Assembly: GCA_009787945.1 (NCBI GenBank)
Contig: WQSI01000093.1
Coordinates: 1-7,002 of the forward strand
Origin: Defluviitaleaceae bacterium
Lineage (GTDB): Bacteria > Bacillota > Clostridia > Lachnospirales > WRAX01
Length of the DNA stretch: 7,002 nucleotides
Direction of reading: 5' to 3'
Shown: positions 1-6,820 of the stretch, one piece after another
Layout: each line of letters opens with the position of its first letter
Numbering within the stretch: position 1 is the first letter of the stretch
Notes under the pieces: generated by a model
What the model saw: only the letters and a program-made list of their open reading frames with translations
What the model was told of the DNA's origin: nothing
Database searches by the model: none
Position numbers and translations under genes: made by a program

Positions 1-1
1 G

Positions 2-496
2 GCGGGGGTGGCTGTGTTGCAGGCTTTGTGGGAGGTTTGCGGGGGCTTGCCCTTAAAAATCAAATGGCCAAATGACATTTTGCTTAATGGCAAGAAATTA
101 TGCGGCATCTCCTGCGAGAAAATTTTTGTAGGCGGCAAGCAGATTATTGTCCTTGGGATTGGCTTAAATGTAAATAATATTGATTTTCCTGGTGAGCTTG
201 CTGAAACTGCCACCTCTCTTCGCCTTGCAACTGGCAGGGATTGGGATTTAGAGGGCATTTTATATGAGATTATCCACGAAATCCACATGCATATAAACCA
301 TCTTCCTAAAGAGCAGGTTTTAAAGGTTATTCAGCAAAACTGCATCAACTTAGGCAAACATGTGCGCATTATAAACGAAGGCGGGCTTGTTGCGGAAGGC
401 ATAGCAACCCATATTGACGCAGATGGCGGAATTGTAATAATTACAAAGGACGACACGCCGCAGAAATATCACAGCGGCGAAATTTCCTTACGATAA
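2..496 (+). CDS. birA: Biotin-protein ligase, C-terminal part (5' end outside window)
   Basis: This enzyme activates biotin with ATP to biotinyl-AMP and transfers it to a lysine of biotin-dependent enzymes such as acetyl-CoA carboxylase. The reading frame is open from base 2 with no convincing start, and the visible protein begins inside the catalytic domain, so the gene is cut by the window edge. Visible family marks are KWPNDILL, whose lysine matches the catalytic lysine of E. coli BirA, then KLCGI, then GIGLNVN. The last 45 or so residues form the small SH3-like C-terminal domain and end in the typical SGEISLR. The biotin-binding GRGRxxR motif and any N-terminal DNA-binding domain would lie upstream, so I cannot say whether this protein is also a repressor. 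The coaX start follows 14 bases after the stop, consistent with co-transcription. Identity is secure from the motifs. Confidence 0.93.
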   Translation, partial: AGVAVLQALWEVCGGLPLKIKWPNDILLNGKKLCGISCEKIFVGGKQIIVLGIGLNVNNIDFPGELAETATSLRLATGRDWDLEGILYEIIHEIHMHINHLPKEQVLKVIQQNCINLGKHVRIINEGGLVAEGIATHIDADGGIVIITKDDTPQKYHSGEISLR

Positions 497-497
497 C

Positions 498-505
498 AGA
501 GGTGA
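498..505 (+). promoter_or_regulatory. Ribosome binding site that fixes the coaX start
   Basis: AGAGGTGA lies just after the birA stop and 5 bases before the ATG at 511. An in-frame GTG at 502 lies inside this site and so cannot be its start. This supports ATG 511, which also gives the family's usual N-terminus MLLVIDVGNTN. Confidence 0.8.
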
Positions 506-510
506 CTGAA

Positions 511-1278
511 ATGTTACTTGTAATTGACGTTGGCAACACAAATATTGTGCTTGGGCTGTACAAAGGTGACGTTTTACAACGCAGTTGGCGCATGGGCACA
601 AGGCAAAACCAAACCAGTGATGAAATGGGTTTGCACATCCATGGCTGGCTAAGACTGGAAGGGGTTGCCCCTGAAGATTTGCAGGACGTGATAATATCGT
701 CGGTTGTGCCTGACATTATGTATTCGTTAACCAATGGCATACGAAAATATATAAACCTGACCCCCATGATTGTCAGCCAAGATATGAATTTGGGGATTGA
801 TTTAAGTGCAACCCAGCGCAATTTGGGGGCTGACCGCATTGTAAACTGCGTTGCCGCATACACTTTATATGGCGGGCCCGTCATTATCATTGACTACGGC
901 ACGGCAACCACCTATGACGCTATGAGCCGCGGGGGCCGCTTTGTCACAGGCATCACAGCCCCTGGCATTAAAATTTCTGCTGACGCTTTGTTTAGCCGTG
1001 CGGCTCTTCTTGGGAAAGTGGAGCTTAACCTGCCCACTTCCTTAATTGTGACAACAACCACCGAAAGCGTCCAAGCAGGGATTTTGTATGGGGAGATAGG
1101 TGCGACAGAATATATCGTCAAAGGTTTGCGGGAAGCTATGGGTGAGCCAGAGGCCCTTGTGGTTGCCACAGGCGGGCTGGCGCAAACCATTGCCCACGGC
1201 AGTGACATCTTTGACCATATTGTGTCAGGGCTGACCTTAGAGGGCTTGCGGATGATTTATGACATGAACAAGAGGTAA
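511..1278 (+). CDS. coaX: Type III pantothenate kinase
   Basis: CoaX phosphorylates pantothenate with ATP, the first step of coenzyme A synthesis. Type III enzymes are cytoplasmic, belong to the ASKHA fold and escape feedback inhibition by CoA. The protein has 255 residues, the usual length. Motifs seen are DVGNTN (residues 6-11, phosphate loop), GADR (106-109, with the acidic catalytic residue), IDYGTATTYDA (127-137), the GG.FVTG...PG stretch (141-152) and ATGGLA (219-224) near the C-terminus, followed by LTLEGL. The stretch at 178-192 (IVTTTTESVQAGILY) departs from the common GxNTxxSxxSG form but keeps the spacing. The start is ATG 511, chosen from the Shine-Dalgarno site and the family N-terminus. 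birA and coaX are often adjacent in Clostridia. dusB begins 3 bases after the stop, so the genes are surely co-transcribed. Confidence 0.95.
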   Translation: MLLVIDVGNTNIVLGLYKGDVLQRSWRMGTRQNQTSDEMGLHIHGWLRLEGVAPEDLQDVIISSVVPDIMYSLTNGIRKYINLTPMIVSQDMNLGIDLSATQRNLGADRIVNCVAAYTLYGGPVIIIDYGTATTYDAMSRGGRFVTGITAPGIKISADALFSRAALLGKVELNLPTSLIVTTTTESVQAGILYGEIGATEYIVKGLREAMGEPEALVVATGGLAQTIAHGSDIFDHIVSGLTLEGLRMIYDMNKR

Positions 1279-1281
1279 CTA

Positions 1282-2244
1282 ATGAAAGTTAAAGATATTG
1301 AATTTTTGTCGCCTGTGGTGCTTGCCCCCTTGGCGGGGATTACAGACCTGCCCTTTCGGCGGATTTGCAGAAGCTTTGGGGCGGGCATGGTAACAAGCGA
1401 GATGGTTTCTGCCAAAGCCCTTGTCCATGGCAACGAAGCCACAAGGCGGCTGTTGCGGACAGATAATGGGGAGCGGCCATCTGTTGTGCAAATTTTTGGC
1501 TCGTGCCCAGAAACCATGGCGCAGGCGGCAGAAATTTTAAACAACAGCCCTTTTGAAATTTTGGATATTAACATGGGTTGCCCTGCCCCTAAAATTGTTA
1601 AAAACGGGGATGGGTCGGCTTTGATGCGTGACCCTGCCCTGGCGGGGCGCATTGTGCGGGCGGTTAAGGCGGTTAGCCACAAGCCTGTCACTTGCAAAAT
1701 ACGCCTTGGTTGGGATGGCACAAGCATAAATTGCGTCGAATACGCCAAGATAATTGAGGACGCTGGGGCGGATGCAATTGCCGTCCATGGCAGAACCCGC
1801 TCCCAAATGTATGCAGGGCTTGCAGACTGGTCTTGGATTAAAAAGGTGAAAGAAGCCGTTAGCGTGCCTGTTACAGGCAATGGTGACGTGGCAAACCCAG
1901 AGCAGGCAAAGAAGTTAATGGAAGAAACAGGCGTTGACGCGCTGATGATTGGCAGAGCCACCTACGGCGACCCTTGGATTTTTAAGCACATTACCACATA
2001 TCTTGCCACAGGGGAGCTGTTGCCCGCGCCCACCCCCAGCGAGAAAATCGCTATGTCTTTGCACCACGCTAAAATGGCGGTGGAGCATGATGGGGAGAAA
2101 GTTGCCCTGCGGGAGATGCGAAAGCACTTTTCTTGGTATGTCAAAGGCTTGCGGGAGGCGACCGAGGCGAAAGTGGCGATAAATAAGGCTGAAAGCTTTA
2201 ACCAGGTGGAAGAGATTTTGAGAGAGCTAGAGGTCAAACAATGA
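1282..2244 (+). CDS. dusB: tRNA-dihydrouridine synthase, DusB type
   Basis: This FMN-dependent enzyme reduces specific uridines in the tRNA D-loop to dihydrouridine using NADPH. The 320-residue protein is full length. An FMN-binding TIM barrel opens with VVLAPLAGITDLPFR (residues 12-26). VQIFGS (69-74) and LDINMGCPAPKIVKNGDGSA (94-113) follow, with C100 as the catalytic cysteine that donates a proton to the uracil ring. KIRLGWD (139-145), VHGRTRSQMYAG (168-179), VPVTGNGDV (195-203) and MIGRATYGDPWIF (222-234) complete the flavin and RNA contacts. The helical C-terminal tRNA-binding domain contains MRKHFSWYVKGL (279-290), typical of DusB. The start ATG 1282 is preceded by AGAGGT inside the end of coaX. 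The last codons overlap the next gene by 4 bases. In many Bacillota dusB stands near lysS, as here. Confidence 0.96.
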   Translation: MKVKDIEFLSPVVLAPLAGITDLPFRRICRSFGAGMVTSEMVSAKALVHGNEATRRLLRTDNGERPSVVQIFGSCPETMAQAAEILNNSPFEILDINMGCPAPKIVKNGDGSALMRDPALAGRIVRAVKAVSHKPVTCKIRLGWDGTSINCVEYAKIIEDAGADAIAVHGRTRSQMYAGLADWSWIKKVKEAVSVPVTGNGDVANPEQAKKLMEETGVDALMIGRATYGDPWIFKHITTYLATGELLPAPTPSEKIAMSLHHAKMAVEHDGEKVALREMRKHFSWYVKGLREATEAKVAINKAESFNQVEEILRELEVKQ

Positions 2245-2753
2245 TATTAACCAGCGGAAATTTGACATTGCGTTCGGCTGAGGTAAAGGACGCACCTACC
2301 CTTGGCAAATGGTGGCGAGATGGCACGGTTATGGCACATGCAGGCTTCCCCAATGGTTTACCAATCACCGACGAAAAAATTGAGGATAATATAAAAACCA
2401 AAGCTGGCGGTATCAATTTGATGATTTTGGAGGTTGGCGGTGTTGCCATTGGCGAAACCCACTATAAAGACAAGGGTGACGGCATTTGTGCAATTGGTAT
2501 AAAAATTTGTGACTTTTCACAGCAGGGCAAGGGATATGGCAGTCGCTTCTTAACGATGTTAATTAGGGAGTTGTTTGGCGATTTAGGTTTTACCCAAATC
2601 ACTTTAGACACTGGCGATGACAACATTCCTGCGCAAAAAACTTATGAAAGACAAGGCTTTGTAAAAACAGGCGAAGTGATAGAGTGGACGGATTCTGTTG
2701 GCGAACACCGAAAAGCTCTTTGCTATAAACTTGATAAAAATAATTTTATGTAG
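2241..2753 (+). CDS. GNAT-family N-acetyltransferase, substrate unknown
   Basis: The 170-residue protein is predicted to move an acetyl group from acetyl-CoA to an amine. The acetyl-CoA loop is QQGKGYG (residues 94-100), following the strand AIGIKICDF. After it come a helix (SRFLTMLIRELF), a strand (QITLDT, 119-124) and N128 with Y135 in the helix before QGFVKTGEVIE, the normal end of the fold. The N-terminus NLTLRSAEVKDAPTLGKWWRD resembles the RimJ/RimL-like group (Acetyltransf_3), whose members modify ribosomal protein termini, antibiotics or polyamines. The sequence does not decide between these. The ATG overlaps the dusB stop as ATGA, and AGAGGT lies 5 bases upstream, so translation is probably coupled to dusB. 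The gene looks more AT-rich than dusB and is not part of the usual core cluster, which suggests a later insertion. Confidence 0.85.
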   Translation: MILTSGNLTLRSAEVKDAPTLGKWWRDGTVMAHAGFPNGLPITDEKIEDNIKTKAGGINLMILEVGGVAIGETHYKDKGDGICAIGIKICDFSQQGKGYGSRFLTMLIRELFGDLGFTQITLDTGDDNIPAQKTYERQGFVKTGEVIEWTDSVGEHRKALCYKLDKNNFM

Positions 2754-2770
2754 TTTAAAGGAGAATTAAC

Positions 2771-3250
2771 ATGGTAATGGAGAACGGCAAAAAATTTGCA
2801 TTAACAAATGAAGGTATAGAGAAGTTGGAAGAAGAGCTGAAAAACCTGCGGGGGCCATGGCGCAAAGAGATTGCCCAAAAGCTGAAAGAAGCCCGCGCCC
2901 AAGGGGATTTAAGCGAAAACGCGGAATATGACGCGGCAAAGGACGAGCAGTCTAGAATGGAAGGCAGAATTGCGGAGATTGAGCATATTCTGCGCAATGC
3001 AGAGGTTATCAGCGGTGCAGATGGGGATTGCATAGCCCTTGGCAGCAAAGTTAGGCTGTTTGACGTTGAATTTGATGAGGAAGTTGACTATCACATTGTA
3101 GGCCCTACCGAAGCCAACCCAAGAGAAGGGCGCATTTCTGATGAGTCGCCTTTAGGCAAGGGTTTGATTGGGCAAAAAGAGGGCGCAAGCGTGGACATTA
3201 CAGGCCCTGCTGGGGATGTTATGAAGTTTAAGGTTTTGAAAATATCTTAG
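2771..3250 (+). CDS. greA: Transcription elongation (transcript cleavage) factor GreA
   Basis: GreA enters the RNA polymerase secondary channel and makes the enzyme cleave the 3' end of RNA in backtracked complexes, so stalled transcription can resume. The 159-residue length is normal. The N-terminal coiled coil (about residues 9-80) carries the tip motif GDLSENAEYDAAK (45-57), where D46 and E49 match the acidic residues of E. coli GreA (D41, E44) that hold the catalytic magnesium. The C-terminal FKBP-like domain (about 86-159) contains GSKVRLFD, YHIVGPTEA and ISDESPLGKGLIGQKEG. The start ATG 2771 lies 7 bases after AAGGAG; an ATG two codons later is possible but less well placed. The gene follows the GNAT gene by 17 bases. 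No terminator hairpin with a T-run follows, so transcription may continue towards the HAD gene and lysS. Confidence 0.97.
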   Translation: MVMENGKKFALTNEGIEKLEEELKNLRGPWRKEIAQKLKEARAQGDLSENAEYDAAKDEQSRMEGRIAEIEHILRNAEVISGADGDCIALGSKVRLFDVEFDEEVDYHIVGPTEANPREGRISDESPLGKGLIGQKEGASVDITGPAGDVMKFKVLKIS

Positions 3251-3261
3251 AGCATGTTAAC

Positions 3262-3286
3262 ATAGGTCAAACCTTGGTAAACTATA
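3262..3286 (+). repeat. 25-bp direct repeat, copy 1 (fragment of the HAD gene start)
   Basis: These 25 bases are identical to 3504-3528, which encode residues 10-17 of the HAD hydrolase (IGQTLVNY). Copy 1 lies 11 bases after the greA stop. The preceding bases do not encode the HAD N-terminus, so it is a detached fragment and not a second gene. A 10-bp perfect palindrome, ATGTTAACAT, at 3254-3263 abuts it. Confidence 0.9.
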
Positions 3287-3300
3287 TATACGTAACACCG

Positions 3301-3396
3301 CGTAGGGGCGCATAATATGCGCCCGTTGTCCGACCGATGTGATGTTGATGATAAATACGTTTGTCCAGCAGCGGGCGCATAATATGCGCCCCTACG
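3301..3396. repeat. MITE-like inverted repeat element of about 96 bp
   Basis: Two 25-bp arms, 3301-3325 and 3372-3396, are inverted copies of each other with one mismatch, separated by 46 bases. Outer ends read CGTAGGGGCG and CGCCCCTACG. Each arm is itself a near palindrome (GGGCGCATAATATGCGCCC), so each can form its own hairpin, or the whole can fold as one long stem. I see no convincing target-site duplication directly at the ends and no coding capacity. No T-run follows, so it is not a standard terminator. A single unit with the same outline occurs at 6942-6965, which points to a dispersed family. Non-autonomous mobile element is an inference; a pair of REP-like units is the alternative. 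Confidence 0.75.
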
Positions 3397-3476
3397 ATGG
3401 TCAGGCAGGTAATATACAGGCGTGGGAGTTATATAAAGTATACAATTATAGCAAACGAATAAACAAAGGTGAGCGC

Positions 3477-4166
3477 ATGGGAATAAAAGCAATTGGGTTT
3501 GATATAGGTCAAACCTTGGTAAACTATAACGCGCCTTTAAGTTGGAAAAGCCTATTCCCCGACGCTTTAAGTCAGGTTGCCCGTGTTTGTGGGATTGACA
3601 AAAATATTAATTTAAAATCAGCAATTGCAATCCTCTCGAAATATAACACAAGGGAAAACCCTAGGGAATATGAGGTTTCTTCAGATGTTATTTTCAAAGA
3701 AATTTTGGGCGTATGGAATGTGAGCTATGAAAAGCTAGACTGTGCCAAGGAAGCTTTTTATAGATTTTTCCAGTCAAATGCTGTTTTGTTTGATGACGCA
3801 GAGCCTACACTGGCGAAGTTGTCCGCAAAAGGCATTTTGCTGGGGTTTTTAACTGATGTTGCCTATGGTATGGATAATAAATATTCCCTTGAGGACATAT
3901 CCCAAATAAGAAGCCGCTTTGATGGGGGTTTTACTTCGGTGGATGTTGGATTTAGAAAGCCCAGCTCCCACGGGTTTGAAATGTTACTTGAAGCCTTTGG
4001 GCTATCGCCATCTGAGATGATGTATGTTGGTGATGAGGAGAAGGATATTATAGGGGCTAATAATGTTGGTATGGTTTCCGTTTTGATTAGCCGAAATGGC
4101 GGCGAAAAATCTTGGGGTCAAAATTATACCATTAAAGGTTTAGATGAAATTTTGGGGTTATTATAA
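3477..4166 (+). CDS. HAD-superfamily hydrolase, substrate unknown
   Basis: This is a predicted phosphatase or related hydrolase of 229 residues. The four HAD motifs are present in order: motif I FDIGQTL (residues 8-14) with D9 as nucleophile, motif II FLTD with T126, motif III RKP with K161, and motif IV VGDEEKDIIGA with D186 and D190. The helical cap lies between motifs I and II (about 18-105), as in C1-cap members. In motif I the usual second aspartate, the general acid/base, is G11. This variant may lower or change phosphatase activity. ATG 3477 is chosen because AAAGGTGAG ends just upstream and MGIKAIGFDIG is a normal first strand. The frame stays open upstream to an ATG at 3339, but that part is repeat DNA without a ribosome binding site. 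lysS starts 27 bases after the stop. The gene looks AT-rich and is not a usual partner of greA or lysS. Confidence 0.87.
   Translation: MGIKAIGFDIGQTLVNYNAPLSWKSLFPDALSQVARVCGIDKNINLKSAIAILSKYNTRENPREYEVSSDVIFKEILGVWNVSYEKLDCAKEAFYRFFQSNAVLFDDAEPTLAKLSAKGILLGFLTDVAYGMDNKYSLEDISQIRSRFDGGFTSVDVGFRKPSSHGFEMLLEAFGLSPSEMMYVGDEEKDIIGANNVGMVSVLISRNGGEKSWGQNYTIKGLDEILGLL
3504..3528 (+). repeat. 25-bp direct repeat, copy 2 (inside the HAD gene)
   Basis: This is the coding copy of the repeat at 3262-3286. It starts exactly on codon 10 of the HAD gene and covers part of catalytic motif I. Because the coding frame around it is intact and conserved, this is the original copy and the one beside greA is the derived one. 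Confidence 0.9.
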
Positions 4167-4178
4167 GAAAATACCAAC

Positions 4179-4188
4179 AAAGGAGGAG
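4179..4188 (+). promoter_or_regulatory. Strong ribosome binding site for a TTG start (lysS)
   Basis: AAAGGAGGAG is an almost full match to the 16S rRNA 3' end. It lies 7 bases before TTG 4194. No ATG or GTG in frame fits this site, and the TTG gives a LysRS N-terminus of normal length. A strong site with a weak start codon is a common pairing. Confidence 0.8.
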
Positions 4189-4193
4189 AAGTC

Positions 4194-5666
4194 TTGGACA
4201 ATCAAGAAACTAATATTTTGTGCCAGCAAAAAAGGGATAAGCTGTCAGCTTTGCAAGCTTTGGGCAAAGACCCTTTCCACGTGACAACTTTTGATGTGGA
4301 TGCCCACGCGGCAGACATTTTAGAAAATTATGAGGAAATGGAAGGCAAAACCGTAGCTTTGGCAGGGCGCATGATGAGCCGCCGCGACATGGGCAAGGCT
4401 TCTTTTTGCGATTTGCAAGACCAAAGCGGCCGCGTTCAAATTTATGTTAACAAAGATAATATTGGCGAAGAAATGTATGAAGAGTTTTGCAAAAAATGGG
4501 ATATTGGCGACATTTTCGGCATTAATGGCGCGGTGTTTAAAACCAAAAAGGGTGAAATTTCTGTTCGTGCAGAAACAATTACACTCCTCGCTAAATCCCT
4601 TCAAATTTTGCCAGAAAAGTTCCACGGGCTGACGGATGTTGACAAGCGTTACCGCCAGCGTTATGTGGATTTGATAATGAATCCAGAGGTGCGCAAAACC
4701 TTCGCAAAGCGTTCTGCTCTTATTAAGGCTATGCGCCGCTTTTTAGACGACCGCGGGTTTATGGAGGTGGAAACCCCAATTTTGCATACTGTGCCTGGGG
4801 GAGCTGCCGCCCGCCCCTTCCAAACCCACCACAACGCCCTGCATCTTGACATGTCGCTACGGATAGCCCCCGAGCTATATCTAAAAAGGCTGATTGTAGG
4901 CGGTTTTGAGCGGGTTTATGAAATTGGGAGAAGCTTCCGCAATGAAGGCATCTCTATTAAGCATAATCCAGAATTTACCACTATGGAGCTTTACCAAGCC
5001 TATACAGACTACAACGGCATGTTGGAAATTACCGAAAGCATGTTCCGCCAGCTTGCTGTGCAAATTGCTGGTGACAGCAAATTTATGTATCAAGGGCAGG
5101 AAATTGACTTTGGCCCTCCTTTTGCGCGGATAACCATGCTTGATGCCGTGAAAAAATATGCAGGGGTGGATTTTAATGAGATTCCCGACCTTGAAGCCGC
5201 AAGGGCTGTTGCGAAAGAGCATAAAATCCCCTTTAAGCCAGTCCACAGCAAGGGGGAAATCCTAAGCTTTTTCTTTGAGGAATATTGCGAGGAAAAGTTG
5301 ATACAGCCAACCTTTGTTCTTGAGCATCCTGTGGAAATTTCGTTTTTAAGCAAAGCAGAGCCAACTAATCCAGATTTTACACAGCGTTTTGAGCTGTTTA
5401 TCGGCGGGCGGGAGTATGCAAACGCATTTTCCGAGCTTAACGACCCTATCGACCAACGCCGCCGCTTCGAGCATCAAGAAAAGCTCCGTGACGCAGGGGA
5501 TGACGAAGCCAACCCAATTGATGAGGATTTCATTAACGCCCTTGAGGTGGGTCTGCCCCCCACAGGAGGGCTTGGAGTGGGCGTTGACCGCCTTGTAATG
5601 CTCCTTACAGACTCTGCATCTATACGTGATGTGTTGTTTTTCCCGACTATGAAGCCGTTGCAATAG
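4194..5666 (+). CDS. lysS: Lysyl-tRNA synthetase, class II
   Basis: LysRS activates lysine with ATP and attaches it to tRNA-Lys in the cytoplasm. The 490-residue protein is full length for the bacterial class II form. The N-terminal OB-fold that binds the anticodon spans about residues 50-140 (VALAGRMMSRRDMGKASF). The catalytic domain follows: motif 1 region around 170-206 ending VETPILHTVPGGAAARPF, motif 2 FERVYEIGRSFRNEG (238-252) with HNPEFTTMELY (257-267), and motif 3 TGGLGVGVDRLVMLLT (457-472), then SIRDVLFFPTMKP. The signature FELFIGGREYANAFSELNDP (399-418) lines the lysine pocket. In EISFLSK (381-387) phenylalanine stands where most family members have proline (EISPLxK); the effect is unknown. 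No T-box leader is possible in the 27-base gap upstream. An intrinsic terminator follows within 10 bases of the stop. Confidence 0.97.
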   Translation: MDNQETNILCQQKRDKLSALQALGKDPFHVTTFDVDAHAADILENYEEMEGKTVALAGRMMSRRDMGKASFCDLQDQSGRVQIYVNKDNIGEEMYEEFCKKWDIGDIFGINGAVFKTKKGEISVRAETITLLAKSLQILPEKFHGLTDVDKRYRQRYVDLIMNPEVRKTFAKRSALIKAMRRFLDDRGFMEVETPILHTVPGGAAARPFQTHHNALHLDMSLRIAPELYLKRLIVGGFERVYEIGRSFRNEGISIKHNPEFTTMELYQAYTDYNGMLEITESMFRQLAVQIAGDSKFMYQGQEIDFGPPFARITMLDAVKKYAGVDFNEIPDLEAARAVAKEHKIPFKPVHSKGEILSFFFEEYCEEKLIQPTFVLEHPVEISFLSKAEPTNPDFTQRFELFIGGREYANAFSELNDPIDQRRRFEHQEKLRDAGDDEANPIDEDFINALEVGLPPTGGLGVGVDRLVMLLTDSASIRDVLFFPTMKPLQ

Positions 5667-5672
5667 ACAACC

Positions 5673-5705
5673 AGAACCCGCGAAAATTATCGCGGGTTCT
5701 TTTTT
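5673..5705 (+). terminator. Rho-independent terminator of the lysS transcript
   Basis: An 11-bp perfect stem (AGAACCCGCGA paired with TCGCGGGTTCT, 5673-5683 and 5690-5700) closes a 6-base loop and runs straight into TTTTTT (5700-5705). It begins 7 bases after the lysS stop. In the opposite direction the hairpin is followed by only a poor T-tract, so it should act mainly on the + strand. Its bases also encode the last residues of ylbJ. Confidence 0.93.
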
Positions 5706-6814
5706 ATTGCGCCCACTGCTAAGATGGTCAGGCAGACGATTATAAGGACGGCGGTTGTGACGGCAAAGGCGGCGGCAGAGTTTACAAAGGTGCGGGTTAT
5801 GGTTGGTGCAAAAACCGTTTGGGCTTGCCCCCTTTCCATTGCCCTTGCAAACAGCGGGAACATCAGAAACGCCGCTATTGCGGATATTGCCCCATGGGCG
5901 AGTTTGCACAGGACGTACACCCCGCCCTTTAGGTCGGTTTTGCCCACAAAGCTAAGACTTTGGAACATAATAGACAACCCGCCAAAGCCTAGCAAAAACG
6001 CTGACAGGGCAGCAATACCCCCTGTTATGCCAAAATCAGAGGCAAGCCCAAGCCCTCCTGTCATTTCTATAAGCCCAGACCAGAGAGCGGGGGCATAATC
6101 TCCCCCAAAGGGGATGAGGGCGAAAAGTCCCGCCTGCCCCAGCAAGGCAGAAACCACGGAAAACAGCACAATAAACCCGCCTACCAGCAACATGGTTTCC
6201 ATGGCGTTTTTAACCGCCTGCCCCAGGATGTGTCCGAAAGGCTCTTTGGGTCTGCCTGCTATGATGAAAGGGGGGGCTTCCTGCGGGGCTTCTGCACCTC
6301 TTTTGCCGTATAGGCGCATTAAAAGCCCCACCAAAACCGCTCCTATGTAGTGGGTGATTAGTAGCAAATACCCAAATGCCGCTGACCCAAACATGCCCGA
6401 AGCGACTGCCCCTAAAATGAATAGCGGACCTCCGTTGTTGGCGAAGCCTAATAACCGCTGGGCTTCCACCCTTCCAAGCTCTCCTCTGCCCCGCATTTCG
6501 CAGACAATTTTTGCGCCGATTGGGTAGCCTGAAACCAAGCCCAGAGCTAGAGCAAAGCCGCCCCGCCCGCTGATGCGGAAAAACCGCTTCATCACGGGGC
6601 TTAGTGCCAAGCCGAATAAATTAACAGCCCCTAATGCGGAAAGGACATAAGCCCCAACCACAAAGGGCAAAACCCCAGGTAAAACACTGTTAAACCACAA
6701 AAAAAGCCCGCGTCGTGCCGCTTCCAAGGCAACGGAGGGATAAACAATTATTAAAATATTTAAGATGACCACTGTAAAGACTAGCAACCATTGCCCGAAA
6801 CTTTTGCTTTTCAC
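5687..6814 (-). CDS. ylbJ: Sporulation integral membrane protein YlbJ (SpoVV), predicted dipicolinate transporter
   Basis: In Bacillus subtilis YlbJ/SpoVV is made in the mother cell and is needed to move dipicolinic acid across the outer forespore membrane; by homology the same role is inferred here. The 375-residue protein is very hydrophobic. A first membrane segment lies at about 9-27. Then comes GLFLWFNSVLPGVLPFVVGAYVL, split over 36-58, typical of the family's first Gate (nucleoside-transporter-like) domain. LGLVSGYPIGAKIVCEM (91-107), FANNGGPLFILGAV (124-137) and THYIGAVLVGLL (154-165) follow. A second Gate-like half starts near 197 (LGQAVKNAMETMLLVGG) and the last segment is about 347-370. 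I chose GTG 6814 because GGGGGTG lies 6 bases upstream; the longer GTG 6829 start would lie upstream of the predicted transcript start. The gene is convergent with lysS and its stop lies in the lysS terminator loop. Confidence 0.92.
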   Translation of the reverse strand: MKSKSFGQWLLVFTVVILNILIIVYPSVALEAARRGLFLWFNSVLPGVLPFVVGAYVLSALGAVNLFGLALSPVMKRFFRISGRGGFALALGLVSGYPIGAKIVCEMRGRGELGRVEAQRLLGFANNGGPLFILGAVASGMFGSAAFGYLLLITHYIGAVLVGLLMRLYGKRGAEAPQEAPPFIIAGRPKEPFGHILGQAVKNAMETMLLVGGFIVLFSVVSALLGQAGLFALIPFGGDYAPALWSGLIEMTGGLGLASDFGITGGIAALSAFLLGFGGLSIMFQSLSFVGKTDLKGGVYVLCKLAHGAISAIAAFLMFPLFARAMERGQAQTVFAPTITRTFVNSAAAFAVTTAVLIIVCLTILAVGAIKKNPR

Positions 6815-6820
6815 AAAAAA

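Noticed and set aside
441..890. Long antisense reading frame opposite the birA end and coaX
   Set aside because: It lies opposite clearly conserved genes, its product has no recognisable motif, and no ribosome binding site supports it; the same holds for the other long opposite-strand frames over dusB, lysS and ylbJ.
1120..1140. Similar DNA in coaX and dusB encoding KGLREA
   Set aside because: Short peptide coincidence between unrelated folds; similarity stops at the edges of this hexapeptide.
3396..3408. 13-base match GATGGTCAGGCAG with 5723-5735
   Set aside because: A 13-base match within 7 kb is expected by chance at about this frequency; the flanks do not match and the second site is ylbJ coding sequence.
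3339..3476. In-frame upstream extension of the HAD gene by 46 codons
   Set aside because: It runs through the repeat element, has no ribosome binding site at ATG 3339, and precedes a well-placed start at 3477 that gives the normal HAD N-terminus.
3410..3476. Possible promoter for the HAD gene (TACAAT at 3441-3446 in an AT-rich stretch)
   Set aside because: No acceptable -35 box lies 16-18 bases upstream, and AT-rich DNA gives such hexamers often.
4167..4193. T-box or other leader regulation of lysS
   Set aside because: The gap is 27 bases, mostly the ribosome binding site, too short for any riboswitch.
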